Shown here piece by piece: positions 45,583 to 52,910 of a stretch of DNA of 64,000 nt (its first letter is position 1; the number at the start of each line of letters is the position of its first letter). A program made the position numbers and the translations under genes. The notes beneath the pieces were generated by a model. It saw only the letters and a program-made list of their open reading frames with translations. It did not search any database and was not told where the DNA came from. This stretch comes from JACCZR01 sp035296565 (GTDB lineage Bacteria; Actinomycetota; Thermoleophilia; Solirubrobacterales; Thermoleophilaceae). The stretch lies in assembly GCA_035296565.1 (NCBI GenBank), contig DATHAQ010000041.1, forward strand, positions 1-64,000, given 5' to 3'.

Positions 45583-46193
45583 TCGTCGCCGGAGTCTGAG
45601 TCGTCGCCGGAGTCCGAGTCGTCGCCCAAGGGCTCCTCGCCCGTGCGGGTGATGACGATGCGGTCCGTCTCGATCGCCACGGTCACGGGGCGGTGACCCG
45701 CCCAGTGCTCGGCGTAGACCGGGTCGTCCTGGACGGCAGGGTCGAGCCACAGGCCGTAGCCCTCTTCGCCATGGTCGAAGGTGCCCTCCAGCGGCTTGCG
45801 GCCCCGGGCGCGCCCGCGGCCTCGTCCGCCCCGGCGCCCGCGCCGGCGGCGCCTGGGCCGGTCGTCGCCGTCCTCGCCGCCGTCGCCGTCCTCGCCACCT
45901 TCGTCGGCCTGCTCGTCCTCCTCGGAGGCGGGCTGGTCCTCCTCCTGCTCGGCCTCCAGGGCCGCGGCCACCAGCGCGTCGTCCTCGGCGCGCAGGTCGA
46001 GCTCCTCCTCGATGACGGGGCCCGCGGTATCGCCCTCGGGGGCGTCGACCGGGGCCAAATCGTGCTCGCGCTTGAACTGCCCGATGTCACGCACGGATAC
46101 CTCGAGCTGGTGCGCGATCCACGCGTCGGTCCGCCCCTGGCGCACCCAGGTCCTGATCTGGTTTAGCTGGGGCTTCAGCGATCGACGGGCCAA
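45579..46193 (-). CDS. Acidic/RG-rich protein with N-terminal HTH-like segment
   Basis: Protein of about 204 residues of unknown function with distinct parts: an N-terminal helical segment resembling a helix-turn-helix (QIRTWVRQGRTDAWIAHQLEVSVRDIGQFKREHDL), a very acidic middle, an Arg/Gly-rich run (PRRRRRGRRGGRGRGRARGRK) typical of RNA binding, a small beta domain (FDHGEEGYGLWLDPAVQDDPVYAEHWAGH...VTVAIETDRIVITRTG), and a tail of SDSGDD repeats. I chose TTG at 46193; an upstream ATG at 46298 would overlap csrA. It may bind RNA or DNA. It converges with its neighbour through a shared CTAG. Confidence 0.6.
   Translation of the reverse strand: MARRSLKPQLNQIRTWVRQGRTDAWIAHQLEVSVRDIGQFKREHDLAPVDAPEGDTAGPVIEEELDLRAEDDALVAAALEAEQEEDQPASEEDEQADEGGEDGDGGEDGDDRPRRRRRGRRGGRGRGRARGRKPLEGTFDHGEEGYGLWLDPAVQDDPVYAEHWAGHRPVTVAIETDRIVITRTGEEPLGDDSDSGDDSDSGDD
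45583..45626. repeat. 18-base tandem repeat encoding SDSGDD
   Basis: TCGTCGCCGGAGTCYGAG is repeated twice plus a third partial unit. It encodes the C-terminal SDSGDD copies of the minus-strand protein. Such repeats can change in length. Confidence 0.75.
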
Positions 46194-46284
46194 AGAGCGC
46201 GGGAGACTAGCAACGCGAGTCGTGCTCGACGGCTCGTTTCTGATTTGATGGAGAAGGGCGCAGGCGAGGGGGAAGGAGGCGCCC

Positions 46285-46527
46285 ATGCTCGTACTCACAC
46301 GGAAGTCGAATCAGAGCATCATGATTGGCGACGACATCGAGATCTCGGTGCTCGCGATAATGGGCGAAAAGGTCCGCATCGGGATCGAGGCCCCCCGGTC
46401 GGTCCCGATCTTCCGCAAGGAGGTCTACCTCGAGATCCAGGGGGACGCCACCCCCGAGGACGGCTCGGACGAGGACGGCCCGGACGAGCAGGTCGAGGGG
46501 GAACTACGGAAGCTCGCCGGCTCCTAG
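46285..46527 (+). CDS. csrA: CsrA-family RNA-binding regulator
   Basis: Protein of 80 residues with the complete CsrA beta-barrel: MLVLTRKSNQSIMIGDDIEISVLAIMGEKVRIGIEAPRSVPIFRKEVYLEI, including the N-terminal LTRK and the RNA-binding arginine of the VPIFRKEVY segment. CsrA blocks or activates translation by binding GGA motifs. An unusual acidic tail of about 25 residues follows (GDATPEDGSDEDGPDEQ...). A very strong ribosome-binding site, GGAAGGAGG, precedes the ATG, unlike the leaderless genes nearby. No fliW or flagellar gene is in the window. Confidence 0.92.
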   Translation: MLVLTRKSNQSIMIGDDIEISVLAIMGEKVRIGIEAPRSVPIFRKEVYLEIQGDATPEDGSDEDGPDEQVEGELRKLAGS

Positions 46528-46533
46528 GACGTT

Positions 46534-46773
46534 TTAGCCGGCCACGTAGGCGAGCACCTCGAACATGACGATCGTCACGAGGACCGCCGTGAGGATGATC
46601 GCCACGCAGAGCCCTACGAAGCGCAGCGTGCCCGCGCGCTCCCGGCGCTCGACCCGGCGCGTACGCGAGCGCTGAGCGGCCTGACGGCGCAGGCTCTCGC
46701 GCCGGACGACCGACTCCTGGGCCTCCTCGCGGAAGGCCTCCTCGAACTGGGCCAGTGATTGCCGCATCCGCAT
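46534..46773 (-). CDS. Small C-terminally anchored membrane protein
   Basis: Protein of 79 residues: charged helical cytoplasmic part (RQSLAQFEEAFREEAQESVVRRESLRRQAAQRSRTRRVERR) and one membrane helix (FVGLCVAIILTAVLVTIVMFEVLAYVAG) at the end. The function is unknown. It converges on csrA with a six-base gap. A TAACGT box lies 12 bases before the ATG on the minus strand. Confidence 0.65.
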   Translation of the reverse strand: MRMRQSLAQFEEAFREEAQESVVRRESLRRQAAQRSRTRRVERRERAGTLRFVGLCVAIILTAVLVTIVMFEVLAYVAG

Positions 46774-46822
46774 GAGCGGCGCTGGACGTTACCACCGTTA
46801 TGGGACCGAGCCCGCGCTGCTC

Positions 46823-46841
46823 GGCCGGCCAACACCCGGCC
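46823..46841 (-). terminator. GC hairpin between two minus-strand genes
   Basis: GGCCGG/CCGGCC forms a six-base stem with a seven-base loop, about 50 bases after the aldolase-like gene. No T-tract follows. It may end that transcript. Confidence 0.35.
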
Positions 46842-46888
46842 CGTATTGCTCGGCTAAAAGGCGGCCACCCGGGCCCCAGCGGCCCTGA

Positions 46889-47815
46889 TCAGGCCGTGGC
46901 GGTCTCCTTCGCGGCTTCGTTGTAGACCTTCACGAAGCGCAGGTAGTTGTCGGCGATCTGCTCGGCCGCCTCGTCGCGCGGGATCTCGTTGTCGAGGAAG
47001 CCCTTCAGGGCGTCCCACCAGATCGTCCGTCCGATGGCGAAGCCGGCATAGCCCTCGACCCCGGCGCCCTGGCGCAACCAGTGCTCGACCTTCTGGTCGT
47101 CGGCCCCGCGGCCCAGCACGACGCAGATGACGCCCTCGCGACCGTCGCGGCGGCATGTCTGGGCGATCTTCTCGCAGTCCTCCGCCGTGTCGATGCCCTC
47201 GATCTTCCAGACGTCGGCTTCGACGCCCCGGTCCTGCAGCTCCGAGATGGTGCGGCGCATCAGCTCCGGCCGCAGCTCGGAGTCGTAGCGGTCGCTGTCG
47301 CCGTCGACCTGCTCGAGCTGGGAGTCCTCGGCAGGCACCAGCAGCTCGAAGAGGAACTTGCGGTCGTTCTCGTGGAGCCAGTCGGAGAGGCGCTTCAGGC
47401 GCTCGGACTGGCGCTCGTTCATCTCCTGGTCGCCGTCGGGGTTGTACCGGACCAGGACCTTGGCGAAGTCGGGGTCGAACTTCTCGATGTGGTCGCCGAA
47501 CTCGTCGCCGTACTGGAAGTCGAACTCGTTCTGGCCCGACTTCTCCACGGGCATGGCCAGCAGCAGCCCCTTCTCACGCGCCTGGGTCGGGATGTCGCCG
47601 CCGAACTGCTCGTCGACGAGCGTGCCGGTCACCTCGGGGTCGAGGCCCTTCTCGTCAGCCTTCAGCATGCCCTCGAATATCAGGTGCTTGGCGTCGGCGA
47701 TGGTCTTCGTCTGCTCCTCGTCCGGATCGCCTTCGATCCCGAACATCTTCTTCTGGAACGACCCGCGGTGGTCGAACGCGAGGATGTAAAGCTTGCCGTC
47801 GTAGCCCAGGCTCAT
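46889..47815 (-). CDS. IolC-C-terminal-like (DUF2090) aldolase-type protein
   Basis: Protein of 308 residues resembling the C-terminal DUF2090 domain that is fused to IolC (5-dehydro-2-deoxygluconokinase) in some bacteria: LYILAFDHRGSFQKKMFGI at the N-terminus, then a TIM-barrel-like order of strands (LLLAMPVEKSGQNEFDFQYG, AKVLVRYNPDGDQEMN, FLFELLVPAE, ADVWKIEGI, ICVVLGRGAD, GFAIGRTIWWDAL). In the fusions this part is thought to be the class I-type 2-deoxy-5-keto-gluconate-6-phosphate aldolase. Here it stands alone and no other inositol gene is seen, so its substrate is uncertain. Divergent from the YbdK-like gene. Confidence 0.8.
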   Translation of the reverse strand: MSLGYDGKLYILAFDHRGSFQKKMFGIEGDPDEEQTKTIADAKHLIFEGMLKADEKGLDPEVTGTLVDEQFGGDIPTQAREKGLLLAMPVEKSGQNEFDFQYGDEFGDHIEKFDPDFAKVLVRYNPDGDQEMNERQSERLKRLSDWLHENDRKFLFELLVPAEDSQLEQVDGDSDRYDSELRPELMRRTISELQDRGVEADVWKIEGIDTAEDCEKIAQTCRRDGREGVICVVLGRGADDQKVEHWLRQGAGVEGYAGFAIGRTIWWDALKGFLDNEIPRDEAAEQIADNYLRFVKVYNEAAKETATA

Positions 47816-47861
47816 GTGGTCGATCCTGCTCCCTTCGGGTGGTTCCGTGGCCGGCCGAGGA

Positions 47862-47867
47862 TACCCT
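47862..47867 (+). promoter_or_regulatory. Putative -10 box of a leaderless transcript (YbdK-like gene)
   Basis: TACCCT ends seven bases before the GTG at 47875. On the minus strand TATCCT (47863-47858) overlaps it and could serve the divergent aldolase-like gene. Confidence 0.45.
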
Positions 47868-47874
47868 GCGCCAC

Positions 47875-49011
47875 GTGGAGCACTCCTTCACGGGGCCGCC
47901 GTTCACGATCGGCATCGAGGAGGAGCTGATGATCGTCGACGCGGAGACGCTCGAGCTCTCCAACTCGATCGAGGCGCTCCTCGAGGCCCTGCGCCAGACC
48001 GGCGCCGAAGGTGACGTCAAGCCCGAGCTGATGGAGTCCGTCTGCGAGATCGCCACCAGCCCGTGCTCGGGGGTGGCAGAGGCGGGCGCCCAGCTGCGCG
48101 GGCTGCGGCGCACCGTGCAGGCGGTGGCCGCCGAGCTCGAACTGGCCGTCGGGGCGGCCGGCACCCATCCCTTCGCCCTCTGGGAGGAGCAGCGGATCGT
48201 CTCGCGCCCGCGCTACCGCGAGCTGGTGGCCGGCCTCCAGTTCGTTGCCCGCCAAGAGATCATCTTCGGCATCCACGTCCACATCGGGCTCGACGACCCC
48301 GACAAGGCGATCCACGTGACCAACGGCATGCGCGTGCATCTGCCGCTCCTGCTGGCGCTGTCGGCCAACTCGCCCTACTGGCGTGCACAGGCCACCGGCC
48401 TCCTCTCCAGCCGCACGCCGATATTTCGCGCCTTTCCGCGCGTCGGCATCCCGCCGCGCTATGACGACTTCGAGGACTGGTCGCGGCGCGTGCAGTTCAT
48501 GGTCGACAGCCGGGTGGTGCCCGACTACACCTACCTCTGGTACGACGTGCGGCCCCATCCGCGCTTCGGCACCGTGGAGATCCGCGTGATGGATGCCCAG
48601 ACGCGCGTGGAGCACACCCTCGGGCTGGCCGCCCTGACACAGGCCATGGTCCACGAGCTGGCCGAGCACTACGACGAGGGACAGAAGCTCTCTCGCTACC
48701 CCTACGAGATGCTCGACGAGAACAAGTGGCTGGCGGCCCGCCACGGGCTGGAGGGCGAGCTGGTCGACCTCCCCGAGCGCGACCGGGTGCCCACGCGCCA
48801 GCTCGCCCGCCGATTGATCGACCGCCTGCGCGAGCGCGCGCAGGAGTTGAGCGCCGAGGTCGAGCTGGATGCGCTCGAGGATCTGCTCGACAACGGGACG
48901 GGCGCGCGCCGCCAGATCGTGGTCTACGAGGCCAACCATGACCTCGGCGAGGTCACCCGGGAGATCGTCGAGGCGACGGTGCCGGACGTGCCGGGCCGTC
49001 CCGACGCCTAG
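47875..49011 (+). CDS. YbdK-type carboxylate-amine ligase (glutamate-cysteine ligase family)
   Basis: Protein of 378 residues of the GCS2/YbdK family: FTIGIEEELMIVDAETLELSNS at the N-terminus with the metal glutamates, EVKPELMES-like PELMESVCEIAT, GTHPFALWEEQRI, IFGIHVHIGLDD, ALSANSPYW, and HPRFGTVEIRVMDAQTRVE. Members have weak glutamate-cysteine ligase activity; some actinobacterial relatives make ligands for EgtA-like paths. The GTG start fits a leaderless promoter; the longer upstream frame lacks homology. Monocistronic or with the next gene 25 bases on. Confidence 0.9.
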   Translation: MEHSFTGPPFTIGIEEELMIVDAETLELSNSIEALLEALRQTGAEGDVKPELMESVCEIATSPCSGVAEAGAQLRGLRRTVQAVAAELELAVGAAGTHPFALWEEQRIVSRPRYRELVAGLQFVARQEIIFGIHVHIGLDDPDKAIHVTNGMRVHLPLLLALSANSPYWRAQATGLLSSRTPIFRAFPRVGIPPRYDDFEDWSRRVQFMVDSRVVPDYTYLWYDVRPHPRFGTVEIRVMDAQTRVEHTLGLAALTQAMVHELAEHYDEGQKLSRYPYEMLDENKWLAARHGLEGELVDLPERDRVPTRQLARRLIDRLRERAQELSAEVELDALEDLLDNGTGARRQIVVYEANHDLGEVTREIVEATVPDVPGRPDA

Positions 49012-49036
49012 GGGACGCCGGGTACCCTCAGAGTCG

Positions 49037-49825
49037 GTGAGCCAGCCCGACCTGTTCGTCGTCTGCAAGAACTGCGGCTCGGAAGTCAGCCCCTACGTGA
49101 CCGAGTGCCCCTATTGCGGCCAGCGGGTGCGCAAGCGGGCCCCCAAGCTGGACCGTCCCGGCACCGCCGACGAGGAGCCCAAGGCGCGCCGCCGGCGCCG
49201 CCCCAGCGGCCGCCTGCCGCGCCTGCGGCCGGAGGAGATCGAGGGCATAGCCCCTGACCGCCGCCCCTACGGCACCGGGCTGCTCGTGGCCGCCTGCCTC
49301 GTGCTGCTGATTCTGTCGGCAGTGAACATCGAGCCCACCGATCTCGGCGCCATCAACCTGGACGCCGACGAGTCGCCCTGGCGCTTCGTGACCGCGCCCT
49401 TCGTCTTCGCCGACCGCCTCGCCTACGCGTTCGTCGCGCTGCTGGCGGTGGGGGTCTTCGGCACGCTGCTGGAACGGCGCTTCGGGTTGCTGGTGCCCGT
49501 GGCCGTGTTCCTGCTGGCGGGCGCAGCGGGCTCGGCCCTGGCCACCGTGGCCGGCCCGCAAGTGGTGACCGGTGACATGCCCGCGTTCGTCTTCGGCGCC
49601 AACGGCGCCGCCCTGGGCCTGTTGTGCGCCTGGCTGGTCGACCACCGCCTGGCGCTGCGCCGCGGCGCAGCGCGCGAGGCCGACATGCTGGGCGTGGCGG
49701 TGGCCGGGGCGGTGCTCCTGCTGCTGTCGCTGCCGGTGGAGGAGGCGAACCTGGCCGCCGCCGTGGGGGGCGGGGCGGCCGGCGGCGTGCTGGGCCTGAT
49801 GCTGCGGCCACTGGCGCGCAGCTAG
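49037..49825 (+). CDS. Zinc-ribbon rhomboid-like membrane protein lacking catalytic residues
   Basis: Protein of 262 residues. The N-terminus has a zinc ribbon (CKNCGSEVSPYVTECPYCGQRV, two CxxC pairs), then a basic linker (ARRRRRPSGRLPRLRPEE) and about six membrane helices in rhomboid order. The serine motif GxSG is replaced by GANG (187-190), so the nucleophile position is Asn189, and the histidine of the late AHxGG motif is replaced (AAVGG, Ala242). It therefore looks like an inactive rhomboid (pseudoprotease). The zinc ribbon may bind a partner. TACCCT lies eight bases before the GTG start. Confidence 0.75.
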   Translation: MSQPDLFVVCKNCGSEVSPYVTECPYCGQRVRKRAPKLDRPGTADEEPKARRRRRPSGRLPRLRPEEIEGIAPDRRPYGTGLLVAACLVLLILSAVNIEPTDLGAINLDADESPWRFVTAPFVFADRLAYAFVALLAVGVFGTLLERRFGLLVPVAVFLLAGAAGSALATVAGPQVVTGDMPAFVFGANGAALGLLCAWLVDHRLALRRGAAREADMLGVAVAGAVLLLLSLPVEEANLAAAVGGGAAGGVLGLMLRPLARS

Positions 49826-50158
49826 ATGCCCGAGACACCGTTCAACGACGCCGAGGTGGAGGCGGCGCTGGAGGCTCTCTCCGAGCCCGGCCGCTTTCGC
49901 GAGGCCGAGCAGCGCGTGGCCCGGGTGGCGCCCCAGCTACAGCGCGTGCTCAACGCCGCGCTGCACGAGGGCGGCTGGTTCGGCGATGCTCACGAGTCCC
50001 AGGTCCGCCAAGCGGTCTCCGCCGAGGACGAGTTCGAGCGGGCAACCGCCATCCGGACTCTCCTCGCCGAGGAGACGCGGATGGGGCTGCTCGTAGGGGT
50101 TGCAGTGGGATGGGAGCTCGCGCGCGAGCTCAATGACGACAACGTGAGGAGTGACTAG
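49826..50158 (+). CDS. Small helical protein of unknown function
   Basis: Protein of 110 residues, acidic and mostly helical (DAEVEAALEALSEPGRFREAEQRVARVAPQLQRVLNAALHEGGWFGDAHESQVRQAVSA), with a weakly hydrophobic segment near the end (MGLLVGVAVGWELARE). No family is recognised. The ATG immediately follows the rhomboid-like gene's TAG, and its own TAG is immediately followed by the ATG of the dienelactone hydrolase gene, so it belongs to this operon. Confidence 0.65.
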   Translation: MPETPFNDAEVEAALEALSEPGRFREAEQRVARVAPQLQRVLNAALHEGGWFGDAHESQVRQAVSAEDEFERATAIRTLLAEETRMGLLVGVAVGWELARELNDDNVRSD

Positions 50159-50848
50159 ATGCCCGAAGTGGAGTTCCAGGCCAATGGGCGAACCGCCCCC
50201 GGCTACCTCGCCGTCCCGGAGCCGGGCAGCGGTCCCGGCGTGGTGGTCCTGCAGGAGTGGTGGGGCGTCGACGACAGCGTCAAGCGGATGGTCGACGCCT
50301 TCGCCGAGGAGGGCTTCGTGGCCCTGGCGCCCGACCTGTACCACGGCGAGACCACCGAACAGCCCGATGAGGCCCAGCAGAAGATGATGGCCATGAACAT
50401 GGAGGAGACCGAGAAGGAGCTGCGCGGGGCGGTCGACTACGTCTCAGAGCACGAGGCCTACGACGGCTCGGGCATCGGCGCCGTCGGCTTCTGCCTCGGC
50501 GGTGGACTGGCGGTCTGGGCGGGCACGGCCAATCCCAAGGTCGACGCGGTGGTCACCTACTACTACGTGATGCCGCACGGCAAGCCTGACTTCTCGAAGC
50601 TCGACGCGCCGGTGCTGGGTCACTTCGGCAACTCCGACGACTTCGTCCCGGTGGACGACGCCAAGGCGCTGGAGAAGGAGATCGACGAGGCCACCGACCA
50701 CCAGGTCGAGTTCGTCTTCTACGAGGGAGCGGGCCACGCCTTCTCGAACGACCACAACCGCATGGGGACCTACCACGAGGGCCATGCACAGAAGGCGTGG
50801 CGGGGGACCGTCGACTTCCTGAAGAAGACCTTCAAGCGCAGCGACTGA
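50159..50848 (+). CDS. Dienelactone hydrolase family protein
   Basis: Alpha/beta hydrolase of 229 residues. It has GVVVLQEWWGVDDSVKRMVDAFAEEGFVALAPDLYHG, the cysteine nucleophile elbow VGFCLGGGLAVW, the acid in FGNSDDFVPV, and the histidine in YEGAGHAFSND. This Cys-Asp-His triad is that of carboxymethylenebutenolidase, which opens dienelactones in chloroaromatic or catechol breakdown; many relatives act on other esters. Start: ATG with GAGGAG upstream (in the previous gene's end). No aromatic-degradation genes are near. Confidence 0.9.
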   Translation: MPEVEFQANGRTAPGYLAVPEPGSGPGVVVLQEWWGVDDSVKRMVDAFAEEGFVALAPDLYHGETTEQPDEAQQKMMAMNMEETEKELRGAVDYVSEHEAYDGSGIGAVGFCLGGGLAVWAGTANPKVDAVVTYYYVMPHGKPDFSKLDAPVLGHFGNSDDFVPVDDAKALEKEIDEATDHQVEFVFYEGAGHAFSNDHNRMGTYHEGHAQKAWRGTVDFLKKTFKRSD

Positions 50849-50854
50849 GGCCCC

Positions 50855-51349
50855 TTGACCGGACTCCGGGTGTGTCTCGCGGCGGTGGTCTTGAGCCTTG
50901 TCGTCGCCGGCTGCGGGGGCGACGACGAGCCGCCTCCGGCCAAGGAGCCGCCCGCTCGCGGCGAGACCACCGGCAATGGGCCCACGGCCAGCGCCCCCAG
51001 CGCCACGCGGCCCCCACCCGACGCGGCCCCGCCGGGCGGCGCCGAGCGCCGTCGCGAGAATCCGGAGTCCCAGTTAGGCGGGGCGGGGGACGAGGAGGCC
51101 GCCCGCTCGCCGGCAATGTTCACCGGCCGGGGCGGGAAGATCACGCCGCGAGAGGTGCGGGTGCCGCCCTTCCTGGCAGTGCGGGTGGAGCTGCGCTCGG
51201 CGGACGGCCGCCGGTACGCGATCCGCTTCGACGAGCGAGGGGCGGTGCGCAGCGGCGGGACCCTGGACCTGCCCGGCTTGCGGCCGCAGGAGCGCGTCAA
51301 GGGAACCGGCGGCGTCTCCATCGTCGCCGACGCCGAGCCGGGCCCCTGA
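50855..51349 (+). CDS. Putative lipoprotein of unknown function
   Basis: Protein of 164 residues with a signal and lipobox (LVVAGC, Cys about residue 20), a Pro/Gly/Ala-rich linker (PPPAKEPPARGETTGN...), and a compact C-terminal part (FLAVRVELRSADGRRYAIRFDERGAVRSGGTLDLPGLRPQERVKGTGG) that looks like a cupredoxin- or beta-sandwich-like domain. TTG start at 50855. It is probably anchored outside the membrane. The function is unknown. It is the last gene of the run that starts with the rhomboid-like gene. Confidence 0.7.
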   Translation: MTGLRVCLAAVVLSLVVAGCGGDDEPPPAKEPPARGETTGNGPTASAPSATRPPPDAAPPGGAERRRENPESQLGGAGDEEAARSPAMFTGRGGKITPREVRVPPFLAVRVELRSADGRRYAIRFDERGAVRSGGTLDLPGLRPQERVKGTGGVSIVADAEPGP

Positions 51350-51350
51350 C

Positions 51351-51376
51351 GGCCTGACTGGCCGGTCAGCCAGGCC
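51351..51376. promoter_or_regulatory. 26-base imperfect palindrome between lipoprotein and R2lox genes
   Basis: Arms GGCCTG..CTG and CAG..CAGGCC pair along 12 of 13 positions (one A-C mismatch, one G-T), and the centre CTGACTGGCCGGTCAG looks like a TetR operator. It can also form a strong hairpin and may end the upstream transcript. TAATCT (51382-51387), a possible -10 box, follows within six bases. Confidence 0.45.
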
Positions 51377-51425
51377 TGGGCTAATCTCCCCGGCGGGAGC
51401 AGTTCTCGACCGAGGAGAGAGAGCC

Positions 51426-52346
51426 TTGTCTGACGCGACCGGCGAGCGCACCGAGCGCTCGGACTTCCAGGCCACGAGTGACCCCGCGCTGAGCGAGGCC
51501 GCCGACCGCGGTGAGGCCAACCTCCTCTCCTACGGCGAGCTCTACCGGCTGTGGGAGCGCCAGCAGTGGAGCGTGCAGGACATCGACTTCAGTCAGGACC
51601 GAGTCGACTGGCACGAGCGCATCGCCCCCGCCGAGCGCCGCCAACGCCTGTACGGGCTGTCCTCCTTCTTCGTGGGCGAGCAGCGGGTGGCCGCCGAGCT
51701 GGGCCCGATGATGCGCGCCGCGCCCGACGAAGAGATGCGCATCTTCCTCTGCACCCAGATCGCCGACGAGGCGCGCCACGTGGCCTTCTTCAACCGCTTC
51801 TACGACGAGGTGGGGATCCTCGAGTCCGGCGACCTGGATGGTCGGCTGGCCGAGACCAGCGAGCACCTGAACCCCGAGTTCGGCGAGCTCTTCGACGAGA
51901 TGCTGAGCCAGCGAGTCGATCGCCTGGCCTCCGAGCCCGAGGACCTCGAGACGCTCGTGGAGGCGGTGGCGCTCTACCACATGGTCATCGAGGGAATGCT
52001 CGCCCTCACCGGCCAGCACTTCATCATCAGCTTCAACGAGGAGATGGGCACGCTGCCGGGCTTCGTCGAGGGCTTTCAGAACGTGGCGCGCGACGAACAC
52101 CGCCACGTGGCCTTTGGCGCTCGCTTCCTACGCGAGATGGCGGCGCGGGATTCCCGCTACGGCGAGGCGATCATGCGCACCCTGGGCGAGTCGGCGCCGG
52201 TGGCCGACGGCGTGCTCGAGCCGCGTTTCCTGCGTGAGGAGGGCATCGAGCCCATCTTCGGCACGGTCGACGAGACCCGGGCGTTCGCCATGAAGGCGCT
52301 CGAGCGCCGGCTGAAGGTCATCGGGCTGGCCCCGGCCGCGGCCTAG
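51426..52346 (+). CDS. R2-like ligand-binding oxidase (R2lox)
   Basis: Ferritin-fold dimetal protein of 306 residues. Metal ligands fit the R2lox pattern: Glu85, Glu115 and His118 (DEARH), Glu189 (MVIEG), Glu224 and His227 (DEHRH). The Val-Tyr pair whose ether cross-link defines R2lox is in place, Val88 (three residues after Glu85) and Tyr184 (five before Glu189), which argues against a true ribonucleotide reductase R2. Such proteins hold a Mn/Fe centre and a long-chain fatty acid; their reaction is unknown. TTG start with GGAGAGAG upstream. A palindrome upstream suggests regulation. Confidence 0.88.
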   Translation: MSDATGERTERSDFQATSDPALSEAADRGEANLLSYGELYRLWERQQWSVQDIDFSQDRVDWHERIAPAERRQRLYGLSSFFVGEQRVAAELGPMMRAAPDEEMRIFLCTQIADEARHVAFFNRFYDEVGILESGDLDGRLAETSEHLNPEFGELFDEMLSQRVDRLASEPEDLETLVEAVALYHMVIEGMLALTGQHFIISFNEEMGTLPGFVEGFQNVARDEHRHVAFGARFLREMAARDSRYGEAIMRTLGESAPVADGVLEPRFLREEGIEPIFGTVDETRAFAMKALERRLKVIGLAPAAA

Positions 52347-52876
52347 CCGCCGCAGGCCACCGGGTTCGCCGCCGCCGAGCGCCGCGCGAACGCGCCCTCG
52401 CCGGGCTGGCCCAGGGCGCGGCACAGCGCCGCGCGACCGGCCGCGAAGTCGGCTCGCGCGCGGTAGGGGAACCCGATCTTCACCCCGCGGTTGCCGCGGC
52501 TCGGGCGCGCCTCGGCGGTCACCGCCAAACAGCTGAAGCGCCCGCCGCCGAGCGCCCGGCAGCGGACCCGCAGGGGGCGCCGTCGCTCCCGGCTGAGCAC
52601 GTCCGCGGCGATCGCCCGCTCGAGCGCGGCGGTGGAGTGCACGCCGGCCACCCGCCGGGGGCGGACCAGCTCGCGCTCCCGCTGAGCTCGCCGCTGGGCC
52701 GCCGCCGCCCGCTCGCGGCGCTCGCGCTCGGCGTTGCCCCGCCTGGCCTCGCGCACGCCCGGGATCGAGGCGATCACTGCGGCCAATCCGGCGAGCGCCA
52801 GCAGGGCCACCAGGATGCGGCCGAGGCGGGGGAGCTTGCGCCAGAGGAAGGCGGGCAGCCGGGCGAAGCTCGGCAG
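52343..52876 (-). CDS. Membrane-anchored protein of unknown function
   Basis: Protein with a basic N-terminus, one membrane helix (RILVALLALAGLAAVIASIPGV), a charged coiled coil (REARRGNAERERRERAAAAQRRAQRERELVRPRR), and a small C-terminal domain with three cysteines (RVRCRALGGGRFSCLAV, NPVACGG). No ATG, GTG or TTG fits the natural N-terminus; a CTG at 52876 gives (M)PSFARLPAFLWRKLPRLGR and is used here with low certainty. A GTG at 52990 would overlap the upstream gene by 80 bases. The stop shares CTAG with the R2lox stop. Confidence 0.6.
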   Translation of the reverse strand: MPSFARLPAFLWRKLPRLGRILVALLALAGLAAVIASIPGVREARRGNAERERRERAAAAQRRAQRERELVRPRRVAGVHSTAALERAIAADVLSRERRRPLRVRCRALGGGRFSCLAVTAEARPSRGNRGVKIGFPYRARADFAAGRAALCRALGQPGEGAFARRSAAANPVACGG

Positions 52877-52910
52877 CGGATCGTGACGGTCGCCGGGGCC
52901 GGCGATGGCC

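Noticed and set aside
45206..46830. Inverted TGCTCGGCCGGCC copies flanking the csrA region, as possible mobile-element ends
   Set aside because: Only 13 bases of GC-rich sequence with no transposase or target duplication; chance is likely.
47155..49011. A 618-codon version of the YbdK-like protein
   Set aside because: The first 240 codons overlap the aldolase-like gene on the other strand and look random; GTG at 47875 with its -10 box is the natural start.
51426..52346. Ribonucleotide reductase beta subunit (NrdB/NrdF)
   Set aside because: Metal ligands fit both, but the Val88/Tyr184 pair and sequence pattern fit R2lox, and no nrdA/nrdE is adjacent.
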